In this document: one piece after another, positions 14,671 through 23,995 of the stretch
Numbering within the stretch: the stretch's first letter is position 1
Layout: every line of letters starts with the position of its first letter
From: Bacteroidales bacterium UBA4893
GTDB lineage: Bacteria; Bacteroidota; Bacteroidia; Bacteroidales; P3
Assembly (NCBI GenBank): GCA_002399025.1
Contig: DHCV01000040.1
Coordinates: 1 to 64,000, forward strand
Length of the DNA stretch: 64,000 bases
Reading direction: 5' to 3'
The notes under the pieces: generated by a model
What the model was told of the DNA's origin: nothing
The model's input: only the letters and a program-made list of their open reading frames with translations
Database searches by the model: none
Made by a program: the position numbers and the translations under genes

Positions 14671-15762
14671 ATGAAAAGAATAATAGTATTTATTGTATCA
14701 ATCCTAATCTTCACTCCATTAGTTTTTTCTCAGAACTTAGAACAAAAAGCCAAGAATGGTAATGTTCAAGCAATGTATGACTTAGCAAAGGAATACTATT
14801 CTGGGATTGGGAGATTGGAAAACAAAGCAAATGCACTTGTTTGGTTTGAAAGAGCAGCCAATAAAAACCATATAGAGTCAATGTATCGTACGGCTCAAAT
14901 GTACGAAAAGGGAATAACGACCAATGTTAATTTGAGGAAAGCCTTCAATTTTTATCTTCTTGCTGCAGAAAAAGGACATGAAGCCTCACAGCTAATTGTT
15001 GCCCAAAAGCTCGAAAAGGGAGAAGGTGTAACAAAGAGTGATAGTAGGGCTTATTTGTGGTATAGGGTAAGTGCTGAAAGGAAGGAAGTGTTGGCTTGGA
15101 GAAAGATGGGTGACTATTTTAGAGATGGTAAGGTTGTTATGAAAGACCATATTCAAGCAAAGTTTTGGTACGATAAGGCAGTGCAAGAGAATGACCTTGA
15201 ATCAAAATCATCTTTGGCTTATCTCTATGTTGCCAATGAAGGCATAGCTCCAAAACCCTCTTTGGCTAAGGAACTAAACAAGGAACCACTCCAAAAACAA
15301 ATCCCACTTTCCTATTTTGTTGAAGGGATGATTAACCTCTACGATAAGTCTCAAGAGAATGATAGGAAAGCCTTTGAGAACCTTTCAAGAGCTCATAGTT
15401 TGGGAATCTCACAAGCAGACTACCCATTAGCAATGATGTATTTTAGGGGAGAAGGCACAAGGAGAAACCTTCCGAAAGCTTTTGAAATTATGGAAACCCT
15501 CCCAATGCAATACGACTCTGAGGTTGGTTATTTGATGGGCAAGACCTATCAACAAGGGGATGAAGACATTGATATTGAAATAAACAAAGCAATAGAAAGC
15601 TATAAAAAGGCAGCCAATGCAAATAATGTTGAAGCATGCTTAGAGCTTGAAAAGATATACACTCAAGGCTTGGGAGTAAGGAAAAACCTCAAGGAAGCAC
15701 GCCTTTGGAAGAATAAAGCCTTTTCAATTGAAAACCCTCAATTGGGGCAAAGCAAGAAATAA
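14671..15762 (+). CDS. Secreted Sel1-repeat protein (363 aa)
   Basis: Signal peptide MKRIIVFIVSILIFTPLVFSQ, then about eight Sel1-type repeats along the chain (AMYDLAKEYYSGIGRLENKA..., YQQGDEDIDIEINKAIESYKKAANANNVEACLELEKIY). Predicted periplasmic scaffold. Paralogue of the gene just upstream, likely from tandem duplication and extension. Followed by the phosphohexomutase gene after 40 bases. Confidence 0.85.
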   Translation: MKRIIVFIVSILIFTPLVFSQNLEQKAKNGNVQAMYDLAKEYYSGIGRLENKANALVWFERAANKNHIESMYRTAQMYEKGITTNVNLRKAFNFYLLAAEKGHEASQLIVAQKLEKGEGVTKSDSRAYLWYRVSAERKEVLAWRKMGDYFRDGKVVMKDHIQAKFWYDKAVQENDLESKSSLAYLYVANEGIAPKPSLAKELNKEPLQKQIPLSYFVEGMINLYDKSQENDRKAFENLSRAHSLGISQADYPLAMMYFRGEGTRRNLPKAFEIMETLPMQYDSEVGYLMGKTYQQGDEDIDIEINKAIESYKKAANANNVEACLELEKIYTQGLGVRKNLKEARLWKNKAFSIENPQLGQSKK

Positions 15763-15802
15763 GAATTAGGGAAACTGTTTTATATTAAAATCGAATAGAA
15801 TT

Positions 15803-17542
15803 ATGGCAAATATTGACTTAACTGCACAAAAGAATGCAGAGCAATGGTTAGGCAGTGATGCAATTGACTCATTAACAAAAGCCTCAATCAAGGACATGAT
15901 GCAAAATAATATTGAGCAGTTTAATGAGTCGTTTTATAGAAATCTTGAGTTTGGAACAGGAGGACTTAGGGGAATTATGGGGATTGGAACCAACAGAATG
16001 AATGAATATACTGTTGCAATGGCAACTCAAGGCTTTGCAAATTATATTATTGAATCTAACCCTAATAAAGAAATTAAAGCTGTAATATCATTTGATAATA
16101 GAAATAACAGTAAGGAGTTTGCACAAATAACTGCAAGGGTAATGGCTGCAAATGGAATTAAGGTTTTTCTTTTTAAGGAACTTCGTCCAACTCCAGAGCT
16201 TAGTTATGCAGTTAGATATTTTGGATGTGATGCAGGAGTAATGTTAACAGCATCTCATAATCCTAAAGATTATAATGGTTATAAGGCATATTGGAATGAT
16301 GGAGGACAATTAGTTTCTCCTCACGATACTCTTGTAATTGAGAAGGTAATGAAGATTACTGACTATTCTCAAGTTAAGATTCAAGAGAATTTGGATAATA
16401 TTACCATTATTGAAAAGAGTTTTGATGATATATACTTAGAAGAAGTTCTTAAATTAAGTCTTAACCCTCAAATAATAAAGAAACATTCCGATATAAAAAT
16501 ATGCTATACACCTTTGCATGGAACAGGAATAACTTTAGTTCCAAAAGCATTGGAGATGTATGGATTTAAGAATATAAATATTGTTAGCCAGCAAGCCATA
16601 ATTGATGGAAATTTCCCAAGTTGTAAGAGTCCTAATCCTGAAGAACACTCAGCTATGGAAATGGGAATTAATCTTGCAAAGGAAATTGATGCAGATATTC
16701 TTTTGGCAACAGACCCTGATGCCGATAGGGTTGGGATTGCAGTTAAAGACCAAAGTGATGAATTTATCCTTATTAATGGTAATCAAACAGCAACAGTTCT
16801 TACCTATTATATTTTAAAGAACTTAAAAGAAAATTCAAAGCTTAAGGGCAATGAATATACAATTAAAACAATTGTTACTTCAGAGCTTATAAAGAAAGTA
16901 TCTGAAAGTTTTGGAGTTAAGAACTATGATGTGTTTACTGGTTTTAAGTTTATTGCAGATAAAATCCTTCAATTGGAAGGGAAGGAAAAATATATTTGTG
17001 GTGGAGAAGAGAGTTATGGTTTTTCAATAGGGGATTTTGTAAGAGATAAAGATGCTGTTTCTGCTTGCTGTATGATAGCTGAGGTATGTGCTTGGGCTAA
17101 GGAGCAGGGAAAGACTTTCTTCGATATTTTGCTTGACATATATTTAGAATATGGTTTTTTCAAAGAAGAGTTAATTTCAATAACAAAACAGGGAAAGCAA
17201 GGAGCAGAAGAAATTCAAAATATGATGCTTGCTTTTAGAAAAAATCCTCCAAAAACTCTAATAGGTCTTGAGGTTGTTAGAATTAAAGACTATCAAAAGC
17301 AATTAAATATTGACTTAAAAAACAATACAGAGGAAGCTCTTGACTTCCCTAAATCAAATGTCCTTCAATTTTTCTTGGAAGATGGAAGCAAAGTATCTGT
17401 ACGTCCTTCAGGAACAGAGCCTAAAATAAAGTTCTATTTTGGAGTATATAATAAACTTCATTCAATAGAAGACTACCCTGAGCTTTTGAAAAAAGCAAAT
17501 GAAAAGATAAGTAGAATTATTGGCGAGCTTGGACTAAAATAA
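15803..17542 (+). CDS. Phosphoglucomutase/phosphomannomutase (alpha-D-phosphohexomutase)
   Basis: 579 aa. Interconverts hexose 1- and 6-phosphates through an enzyme phosphoserine. Active-site serine in TASHNP (Ser151), metal loop D304-P-D306-A-D308-R, sugar-binding GEESYG at 401-406, phosphate-binding RPSGTEPK near the C-terminus. Length and the CGGEESYGF sequence fit the larger PGM2-like phospho-sugar mutases usual in Bacteroidota. Cytosolic, feeding glycogen, nucleotide-sugar and lipid A/peptidoglycan supply. Confidence 0.92.
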   Translation: MANIDLTAQKNAEQWLGSDAIDSLTKASIKDMMQNNIEQFNESFYRNLEFGTGGLRGIMGIGTNRMNEYTVAMATQGFANYIIESNPNKEIKAVISFDNRNNSKEFAQITARVMAANGIKVFLFKELRPTPELSYAVRYFGCDAGVMLTASHNPKDYNGYKAYWNDGGQLVSPHDTLVIEKVMKITDYSQVKIQENLDNITIIEKSFDDIYLEEVLKLSLNPQIIKKHSDIKICYTPLHGTGITLVPKALEMYGFKNINIVSQQAIIDGNFPSCKSPNPEEHSAMEMGINLAKEIDADILLATDPDADRVGIAVKDQSDEFILINGNQTATVLTYYILKNLKENSKLKGNEYTIKTIVTSELIKKVSESFGVKNYDVFTGFKFIADKILQLEGKEKYICGGEESYGFSIGDFVRDKDAVSACCMIAEVCAWAKEQGKTFFDILLDIYLEYGFFKEELISITKQGKQGAEEIQNMMLAFRKNPPKTLIGLEVVRIKDYQKQLNIDLKNNTEEALDFPKSNVLQFFLEDGSKVSVRPSGTEPKIKFYFGVYNKLHSIEDYPELLKKANEKISRIIGELGLK

Positions 17543-17679
17543 TAAATCAATTCATTAATAATGAGGTTGATTCTAACTCTAAATTAGAAAATAATACTTA
17601 TGTGATTTCCTTTAGAAAATAATATTTTTCAAAATATTTTTCCGTTTTCTTGTTCAAAATAACTTTAAAAGATTAAATC

Positions 17680-20067
17680 ATGAAAAATAATATAATATTC
17701 TTATTCGCTTTATTACTGGTTTTTAGTAATAATATTTATTCTCAGGCAAGTGCTCCCAAATTAGGTGGAGTTACTGGAAAAGTGTTGAATAAAAACACAA
17801 ATGAGCCAATACCCTATGCAAATGTTATGATATTAGGCTCAACATTAGGTTCATCAACAGATGAAAAAGGTTTTTTTGAAATTAAGGATGTGCCCGTAGG
17901 ATTTATTAGAATCGTTGTAAGTGTTGTTGGATATAAATATGTTATTTCTGACGAGTTGCAAATCTTTACAAATCATAGTGCCTACACAGTAATTAAAATG
18001 GAAGAAGCCCCAAAAGACCTTTTGGAAGTAAATATTGTTGCTGTTCAGGAAAAAAGTAAGGAGTCCCCAATATCTCTAAGAACAATTTCACTTCAGGAAA
18101 TTGAAAAATCTCCTGGGAGTAATCGTGATGTTTCTAAAGCAGTACAAAACCTTCCTGGAGTTGCTGCAGGAGCTGTAAATAGAAATGACTTAATTGTTAG
18201 AGGAGGAGGACCTTCGGAAAATGTATTCTATTTAGATGATGTTGAAATTCCAATTATTAATCACTTTGCAACTCAAGGAGCTTCAGGTGGAGCAGTAGGA
18301 ATTATTAACCCTGATTTTGTTCGTCAAGTAGATTTTCTTTCAGGAGCATTTCCTTCCAATAGGGGTGGAGCGTTAAGTTCAGTTATGAATATTAAACAAA
18401 AAGAAGGTTCAAGAGATAAGATGCATTTCAAAGGCTCAATTGGAGCTTCTGACCTTGCTCTAACTTATGATTTGCCAATAAAGGATAATAATCTTTTGTT
18501 TTCATACCGTAGAAGTTATCTCCAATTTCTTTTCACTGCCTTAGGACTTCCTTTCTTGCCCACATACGATGATATACAGTTCCGCTATAAATGGAATATT
18601 GACCAAAAGAATGAAATTCTATTTCTTGGACTTGCAGCCTTTGACAGGTCAGAACTTAATCTTAATATAGATAATCCAGATGAATCTCAACAATATCTTT
18701 TAAATACTTTGCCAGACTATAATCAGTTGAGCTATACAGTTGGAGCAGTTTACAAACATTATAATGAAAACTCAATTGATATGGTTGTCCTTAGTAGAAA
18801 TATGTTAAGAAATGCTTTTGAGAAATTCCGTGATAATGATAAAAACTCTGCAAAACTTTTTGATTATTCATCTGTTGAAGCAGAGAACAAGCTAAGATAC
18901 GAAAAAAGATATACAACCCTTCCTTTTGACCTTAGCTTTGGAGCAAATGCTCGTTATTCAAAATACACAAATAATAGCAATAGAACAATCAACGTAAATA
19001 ATATGTTGTTTCAAGACTCATATAGTTCATTGATTGATTTGTTCTCCTATGGTCTTTTTGTTCAAACTGGAGATGCTTACTTTAAAGAAAGGCTTAAACT
19101 TGGAATGGGAGCAAGATTTGATGGAAACACCTATTCTGATTTAATGTCAAACCCATTAGTTCAATTCTCTCCTCGTATTTCAGCTTCATATCTTTTCAAC
19201 GAACATTTATCCATAAATGCAAACGTTGGACACTACACCAAAGAACCTTCCTACACTTCAATGGGATATAAAGATTCAAACAATGTTTTTGTGAATAAAG
19301 AAACCTTAAAGTACATTCATGTAAATCATTATGTATTAGGTCTTGAATTCAACACAAAAGCAAAGATTAAAGCAAGTGTTGAAGGTTTCTACAAACAATA
19401 TTATAACTATCCAATAACTCTTAATGAAGGAATAAGTCTTGCAAGTAAGGGAAATGATTTTGGAGCTGTTGGTGATGAACCTCTAATTTCAGACGGAAAA
19501 GGAAGAGCTTATGGTATTGAAGCTCTCTTTACAGCAAATGACATAAAGAAATTTAATATTTATGCAGTTTTCACCTATTTTATTTCTGAGTTTACAGATA
19601 TTCAAGGTAAATATGTTTCATCTTCTTGGGATAATAGATTTATTTTAAATTTGACAGCAAGTCGTAAGTTTAAATATGATTGGTTGGTAAGTGCTCGTTG
19701 GCGTTTGATTGGGGGAAGTCCTTATACTCCAATTGATGAATATGTTTCCTCTCAAATAAATATATGGGATGCAAGACGTCAACCTTATTTAGATTACACC
19801 AAATTCAACTCTCTTCGTTTAGGGAACTATCATCAGTTAGATATTAGAGTGGATAAAGAATTTGCTTGGAAGAATTTTGATATAACATTATATCTTGACA
19901 TTCAAAATGTATATAACTACAAAGCAGAATCAGAACCAATCTATACAAATTTAAAGACTGATGGTACTGAGAACATAGCACCAAATAACCAAGAATACAT
20001 ACTTAGAAAGATTTCAACCACAACAGGAACAATACTCCCAACCTTTGGTCTAATAGTCTATTTCTAA
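17680..20067 (+). CDS. TonB-dependent outer-membrane receptor with carboxypeptidase-like regulatory domain
   Basis: 795 aa. Signal peptide to about residue 22 (NNIYSQ). Residues 30-115 form a carboxypeptidase-D-regulatory-like domain (GVTGKVLNKNTNEPIPYANVMILGS). Plug at about 135-250 (SKAVQNLPGVAAGAVNRNDLIVRGGGPSENVFYLDDVEIP). The rest is a 22-strand type barrel with alternating aromatic strands and a C-terminal Phe (LIVYF). Takes up a large or scarce ligand with TonB energy. No SusD partner or substrate gene is beside it, so the ligand is unknown. Confidence 0.9.
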   Translation: MKNNIIFLFALLLVFSNNIYSQASAPKLGGVTGKVLNKNTNEPIPYANVMILGSTLGSSTDEKGFFEIKDVPVGFIRIVVSVVGYKYVISDELQIFTNHSAYTVIKMEEAPKDLLEVNIVAVQEKSKESPISLRTISLQEIEKSPGSNRDVSKAVQNLPGVAAGAVNRNDLIVRGGGPSENVFYLDDVEIPIINHFATQGASGGAVGIINPDFVRQVDFLSGAFPSNRGGALSSVMNIKQKEGSRDKMHFKGSIGASDLALTYDLPIKDNNLLFSYRRSYLQFLFTALGLPFLPTYDDIQFRYKWNIDQKNEILFLGLAAFDRSELNLNIDNPDESQQYLLNTLPDYNQLSYTVGAVYKHYNENSIDMVVLSRNMLRNAFEKFRDNDKNSAKLFDYSSVEAENKLRYEKRYTTLPFDLSFGANARYSKYTNNSNRTINVNNMLFQDSYSSLIDLFSYGLFVQTGDAYFKERLKLGMGARFDGNTYSDLMSNPLVQFSPRISASYLFNEHLSINANVGHYTKEPSYTSMGYKDSNNVFVNKETLKYIHVNHYVLGLEFNTKAKIKASVEGFYKQYYNYPITLNEGISLASKGNDFGAVGDEPLISDGKGRAYGIEALFTANDIKKFNIYAVFTYFISEFTDIQGKYVSSSWDNRFILNLTASRKFKYDWLVSARWRLIGGSPYTPIDEYVSSQINIWDARRQPYLDYTKFNSLRLGNYHQLDIRVDKEFAWKNFDITLYLDIQNVYNYKAESEPIYTNLKTDGTENIAPNNQEYILRKISTTTGTILPTFGLIVYF

Positions 20068-20260
20068 AATATTGTTTTGTTCTCTTAATCAACTATTTTT
20101 AGTGTAAGTGTTTACCTGCGAATAGGTCAATCAATCTATTTAATCCTTGTTTAGAAATAATATAATGCCGTTATACTAAATTTAAAACAAGATTTGTGAG
20201 ATTGAAATAGGGGTTTTGTGGTTTTGAGTTAGGTTAGATGGGGCGTAGGTAAACAAAAAA

Positions 20261-20286
20261 AGACGTGATATAAACCACGTCTTAAC
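20261..20286 (-). terminator. Rho-independent terminator of the ferritin gene
   Basis: On the minus strand AAGACGTG and CACGTCTT form a perfect 8-bp stem with an 8-nt loop, followed by TTTTTTT, just after the ferritin stop. The rest of 20068-20307 has no recognised feature. Confidence 0.85.
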
Positions 20287-20307
20287 TTATTTAGTATATT
20301 TAATTTT

Positions 20308-20823
20308 TTATTCTGCAGATTGTGCAAGTGGAGTATATACTCTTGCTGCAAGTTCTTTGTCTAACTGATAAAGACCATAGCCATTACCGTCAAGTAGCTT
20401 TAATGTGTCAATGATTGCTTGTGCACTTTCTTCTTCCTCAACTTGTTCGTCAATAAACCATTTCAACATTGATTGTGTTGCATAGTCTTTCTCATCTGTT
20501 GCAAGTGCGTAAAGGTCATTGATTAGCTTTGTTACAACTTGTTCGTGTTCCAATGTGCTTTGAAAAGCTGAAAGTGGTGTTTTCCAAGTTTTTTGAACCT
20601 TAGCAATTGGTCTTAAATCCACTTTTCCTCCTCTTGAAAGGATGTAGTTGAAGAATTTCATTGCATGGTCTTGTTCTTCTTTAAATTGAATTTCCATCCA
20701 ATTTGCAAATCCGTTTAATCCTTTTGCTGCAAAGTCTGCACTCATTGAGAGATATAAATATGCTGACCAAAGTTCAGCGTTTATTTGAGCATTTAATGCT
20801 TCTTCTAATTTTTTACTTAACAT
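20308..20823 (-). CDS. ftnA: Non-heme ferritin
   Basis: 171-aa iron-storage subunit that oxidises Fe(II) and stores the mineral in a 24-mer cage. Ferroxidase ligands are all in place with E. coli FtnA-like numbering: Glu17, Glu50, His53, Glu94, Gln127, Glu130. Cytosolic. Own promoter (TATCTTTG) and own terminator, so a single-gene unit. Fits an anaerobe that must limit Fenton chemistry on brief oxygen contact. Confidence 0.95.
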   Translation of the reverse strand: MLSKKLEEALNAQINAELWSAYLYLSMSADFAAKGLNGFANWMEIQFKEEQDHAMKFFNYILSRGGKVDLRPIAKVQKTWKTPLSAFQSTLEHEQVVTKLINDLYALATDEKDYATQSMLKWFIDEQVEEEESAQAIIDTLKLLDGNGYGLYQLDKELAARVYTPLAQSAE

Positions 20824-20866
20824 AGTATTTGTTTTTTTAATTTGTTCTATATAATATATGTATGTG

Positions 20867-20874
20867 CAAAGATA
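20867..20874 (-). promoter_or_regulatory. -7 box for ferritin
   Basis: Minus strand TATCTTTG, 44 bases upstream of the ferritin start. Confidence 0.65.
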
Positions 20875-20879
20875 ATATT

Positions 20880-21404
20880 TTATTTTCTCTTTGGCTCATT
20901 CTTAACGACAAAACGCCATTTTTTATTGCGATACTCCTCAGAAGCATAGTCAATTCCTATTCTTGTTGATTGGGTATAGCAAAGAGTTTGACCATCGTCC
21001 TCAAGCCATATTTCTTTGCTTTTTGTGAGGTCTATTTGGTTAAGATTCTTCGTAATTTGAAGTACTTTTGTTAGTTTTCCTGGTCCGTTATAGCCCTCAA
21101 CTCCCCTAATCAAAACAGCTTCTGGAGAGTCCTTTTCTCCGCTAACTATGTTCAAAAGATGATGTATTCCGTAGCAGAGATAAATATATGTTATGCCTCC
21201 CTTTTCAAACATCGGTTCATTTCTTGGGGTTCTCCCTTTGTGGGCATGTGAGGCAGTGTCATCTTTTCCTAAGTAACATTCGGTTTCAGTTATTCGAAGT
21301 TTTAGGGTTTGATTGCCTATTTTCCTACATAGGAGTTTCCCAATTAGGAGTGGTGCTAACTCCAATGCATTCTTGCAGTAGATTTCTTTCTGGAGTCGTG
21401 CCAT
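20880..21404 (-). CDS. DNA-3-methyladenine glycosylase (AAG/MPG family)
   Basis: 174 aa, slightly short for the family. Excises alkylated purines from DNA in base-excision repair. Family marks: RITETECYLGKDDTASHAHKGRTPRNEPMF, with the catalytic Glu in ETE and the intercalating region HAHKGRTPRN, then GGITYIYLCYGIHHLLNIVSG and PGKLTKVLQI. It starts 9 bases after the Crp/Fnr regulator stop on the same strand, so the two are probably cotranscribed. Confidence 0.93.
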   Translation of the reverse strand: MARLQKEIYCKNALELAPLLIGKLLCRKIGNQTLKLRITETECYLGKDDTASHAHKGRTPRNEPMFEKGGITYIYLCYGIHHLLNIVSGEKDSPEAVLIRGVEGYNGPGKLTKVLQITKNLNQIDLTKSKEIWLEDDGQTLCYTQSTRIGIDYASEEYRNKKWRFVVKNEPKRK

Positions 21405-21413
21405 AAGCCTTAG

Positions 21414-22085
21414 TTAATGTCTTTCTTTGAATATCCTTAGGAGTTCTTTGTGATTAAGAATATGATAAGTCTTTTGTTTTGACTCAAATAATCCTTCATC
21501 CATCATCTCCTTTATGGTCTTTGAGAGGGCAGGGCGAGTAACTCCAAACATATTGGCAAGTTCTTGTTGGGTATGTTTTATGGTAAATTTCATCATCTCC
21601 TTTTCTTGACAAACCTCAAGCAGATAGCCTGCAATCTTGCTCCTAATTGTTCCGAAACTCAGGGCTCGAACCTTAGTGGAGAGGAAGGCACCACGGTCAG
21701 AAATCATTTTCAGAAAGTTCAAAAGGAGCTTTGGGGTTCGTTGTAGCATATATGTAAATTCTACTCTTGGGATTGGTAAAATCTTAACATTTCCTACTGC
21801 CGTAACCTCAACAGGGAGCTTGTTTACACCCGCATAAAGTATAGCAGGAGCAATAACTCCTGGGGCTTTAATGCTTTCAATGTACATATTCTTACCGCTA
21901 AAATGCGACATAGAATTGGAAACTTCCCCTTCCAAAATGATGAAAAGATAATTCACCTCATCCCCTTGTGAGATAATTATTTCACCGTTCTTATATGTCC
22001 TAACTCCAAGCTTTTGCCCCAATACTGCATTAATCTCCTCCTCGCTCATGCCGAAGAAGAGCATACATTTATTCAAGTTTTCCAT
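21414..22085 (-). CDS. Crp/Fnr family regulator, probable HcpR
   Basis: 223 aa from MENLNK; the ATG two codons upstream overlaps a TATATTTG box. N-terminal cyclic-nucleotide-type beta barrel (VNYLFIILEGEVSNSM...), dimer helix, then a C-terminal winged helix with TQQELANMFGVTRPALSKTIKEM. There is no Fnr-type cluster of N-terminal cysteines. It is divergent from hcp, and two TGTAAT-N4-ATTACA palindromes precede hcp and the ferredoxin gene. In several anaerobes a heme-containing Crp-family regulator, HcpR, senses NO and activates hcp; context makes this the best assignment, but it is inferred. Confidence 0.82.
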   Translation of the reverse strand: MENLNKCMLFFGMSEEEINAVLGQKLGVRTYKNGEIIISQGDEVNYLFIILEGEVSNSMSHFSGKNMYIESIKAPGVIAPAILYAGVNKLPVEVTAVGNVKILPIPRVEFTYMLQRTPKLLLNFLKMISDRGAFLSTKVRALSFGTIRSKIAGYLLEVCQEKEMMKFTIKHTQQELANMFGVTRPALSKTIKEMMDEGLFESKQKTYHILNHKELLRIFKERH

Positions 22086-22113
22086 ATGCAAATATATAAA
22101 AAAAACTCTATTT

Positions 22114-22129
22114 TGTAATTTTTATTACA
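22114..22129 (+). promoter_or_regulatory. Operator palindrome upstream of hcp
   Basis: TGTAAT-TTTT-ATTACA, extended to 22111-22132 by flanking symmetric bases. Its right edge lies 21 bases before the -7 box of hcp. The same half-sites and the same 21-base distance occur upstream of the ferredoxin gene. Confidence 0.82.
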
Positions 22130-22150
22130 AAACTTTGGTTCATTAGGTAC

Positions 22151-22158
22151 TATTTTTG
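22151..22158 (+). promoter_or_regulatory. -7 box for hcp
   Basis: TATTTTTG, 26 bases before the start codon. No good -33 element: that position lies at the operator edge, as expected for an activator-dependent promoter. Confidence 0.7.
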
Positions 22159-22184
22159 CCTTGTAATTATAAAAGGAATTTATT

Positions 22185-23834
22185 ATGAACGGACAAATGT
22201 TTTGTTTTCAATGCCAAGAAACAGCGGGCAATAAAGGCTGTACGATTAAGGGTGTTTGCGGAAAAGAACCCCAAACAGCAAGACTAATGGACATGCTAAT
22301 GTATGCAACAAGAGGATTAGCTGCTGTTAATAAGATATTAAGAGAAAAAGGACAGGCTTGCAAAAAAGCTGAACATCTTATCTTGGATGCTCTTTTCTCA
22401 ACAATCACCAATGCAAACTTTGACGATAATGCATTAAGAGTAAAGATAGCTAATGCTTTCGCTCATAAGGATGAGTTAATCGCTTTTGCAAAGGAAAAAG
22501 GTATTTCCCTTCCTGAAATGGATGAAATCTGGTTTAAGGTTGAACAACACGATTATCTTTCTTTTGATGATAAGGTTGGAGTTTTGAGCGAAACAAACGA
22601 AGATATCCGTTCATTAAAACAACTTATTGTATATGGTGTTAAGGGTTTGGCTGCTTATGTTGAGCATGCACACAACCTTGGATACGAAGATGAGGAAATA
22701 TATTTAGTACTTGAAGAGGCTCTTTATGCAGTATCTTCTCATGATTTATCAGCCGATGAACTAACAGCTATGGTTCTTAAGACTGGTTCAGCAGGAGTTA
22801 AGGGTATGGCACTTTTGGATAAGGCTAATACTTCAACCTATGGTAATCCAGAAATTACAAAGGTTAATCTTGGAGTAAGAAATAACCCAGGTATTCTTAT
22901 TTCAGGACACGACCTAAAAGACCTTGAAGAACTTTTAGAGCAAACTCAAGGAACAGGAGTTGACGTTTATACTCACGGAGAAATGCTTCCAGCAAATTCT
23001 TATCCTTTCTTCAAGAAATATCCTAACTTCGTAGGAAACTATGGTGGTTCATGGTGGCATCAAAGAGAAGAGTTCGCAACATTCAACGGACCAATTCTTT
23101 TCACAACCAACTGTATAGTTCCACCAAAGGCAGATGCTAACTATAATGGTAAAATCTTCACAACAGGAAGTGCAGGACTACCAGGAGCAACCCACATTGC
23201 ACCAAGAGAACAAGGTAAACAAAAAGATTTTTCAGCAGTTATAGCAATGGCAAAACAATGCCAACCACCACAAGAAATTGAAAATGGTGAATTAGTTGCT
23301 GGATTTGCTCATCACCAAGTATTGCAATTGGCAGACAAGGTAATTGATGCAGTAAAACAAGGAGCAATTAAGAAATTTGTTGTTATGGCAGGTTGCGACG
23401 GAAGAATGAAATCAAGAGCATACTACACCGAATTTGCAGAGGCTTTACCTAAAGACACAGTAATCCTAACTGCAGGTTGTGCAAAATATAGATACAATAA
23501 ATTACCACTTGGCGACATAGGAGGAATTCCAAGAGTATTGGATGCAGGTCAATGTAACGACAGCTACTCACTTGTTGTTATTGCATTAGCACTTAAGGAA
23601 GCATTCGGATTGGAAGACGTAAACCAATTACCAATTGTTTACAACATCGCATGGTACGAACAAAAAGCAGTAATCGTACTTCTTGCACTTCTATCCTTAG
23701 GCGTGAAGAACATCCACCTTGGACCAACACTTCCAGCATTCCTTTCTCCAAACGTAGTTAACGTTTTGGTACAAAACTTCGGAATTGGCGGAATCTCAAC
23801 CGTTGAAGAAGATATGAAAAACTGGATAGCTTAA
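22185..23834 (+). CDS. hcp: Hybrid-cluster protein (hydroxylamine/NO reductase)
   Basis: 549 aa. Reduces NO and hydroxylamine; part of the anaerobic nitrosative-stress response. N-terminal cluster ligands C7-x2-C10-x8-C19-x5-C25, the spacing of the class with a 4Fe-4S cluster rather than the 2Fe-2S enterobacterial class. Ligands of the hybrid cluster are seen in GHDLKDLEE, NCIVPPKAD, AGCDGRMKS and AGCAKYRYN. Cytosolic. Controlled by its divergent Crp/Fnr neighbour through the 22114-22129 palindrome; the ferredoxin gene downstream shares the control. Confidence 0.95.
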   Translation: MNGQMFCFQCQETAGNKGCTIKGVCGKEPQTARLMDMLMYATRGLAAVNKILREKGQACKKAEHLILDALFSTITNANFDDNALRVKIANAFAHKDELIAFAKEKGISLPEMDEIWFKVEQHDYLSFDDKVGVLSETNEDIRSLKQLIVYGVKGLAAYVEHAHNLGYEDEEIYLVLEEALYAVSSHDLSADELTAMVLKTGSAGVKGMALLDKANTSTYGNPEITKVNLGVRNNPGILISGHDLKDLEELLEQTQGTGVDVYTHGEMLPANSYPFFKKYPNFVGNYGGSWWHQREEFATFNGPILFTTNCIVPPKADANYNGKIFTTGSAGLPGATHIAPREQGKQKDFSAVIAMAKQCQPPQEIENGELVAGFAHHQVLQLADKVIDAVKQGAIKKFVVMAGCDGRMKSRAYYTEFAEALPKDTVILTAGCAKYRYNKLPLGDIGGIPRVLDAGQCNDSYSLVVIALALKEAFGLEDVNQLPIVYNIAWYEQKAVIVLLALLSLGVKNIHLGPTLPAFLSPNVVNVLVQNFGIGGISTVEEDMKNWIA

Positions 23835-23856
23835 CCACTTAAATTAAGCAAAGCTA

Positions 23857-23890
23857 AGGGCTAATTCCGAAAGGGGTTAGCCTTTTTTTA
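23857..23890 (+). terminator. Terminator of hcp
   Basis: GGCTAA and TTAGCC arms around TTCCGAAAGGGG, followed by a TTTTTTT run. It separates hcp from the ferredoxin gene, which then has its own regulated promoter. Confidence 0.8.
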
Positions 23891-23907
23891 TTAAAAAACA
23901 CTTCCTT

Positions 23908-23923
23908 TGTAATCAATATTACA
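23908..23923 (+). promoter_or_regulatory. Operator palindrome upstream of the ferredoxin gene
   Basis: TGTAAT-CAAT-ATTACA. Same half-sites and spacer length as at hcp, and again exactly 21 bases before the -7 box. Confidence 0.82.
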
Positions 23924-23944
23924 GAAAAGCCCTCCAAAACAAGC

Positions 23945-23952
23945 TAAATTTG
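23945..23952 (+). promoter_or_regulatory. -7 box for the ferredoxin gene
   Basis: TAAATTTG, 43 bases before the start codon. Confidence 0.7.
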
Positions 23953-23995
23953 CAATTAGAAACAAAGAAATAAAATAAAAAAACAATACAAAACC

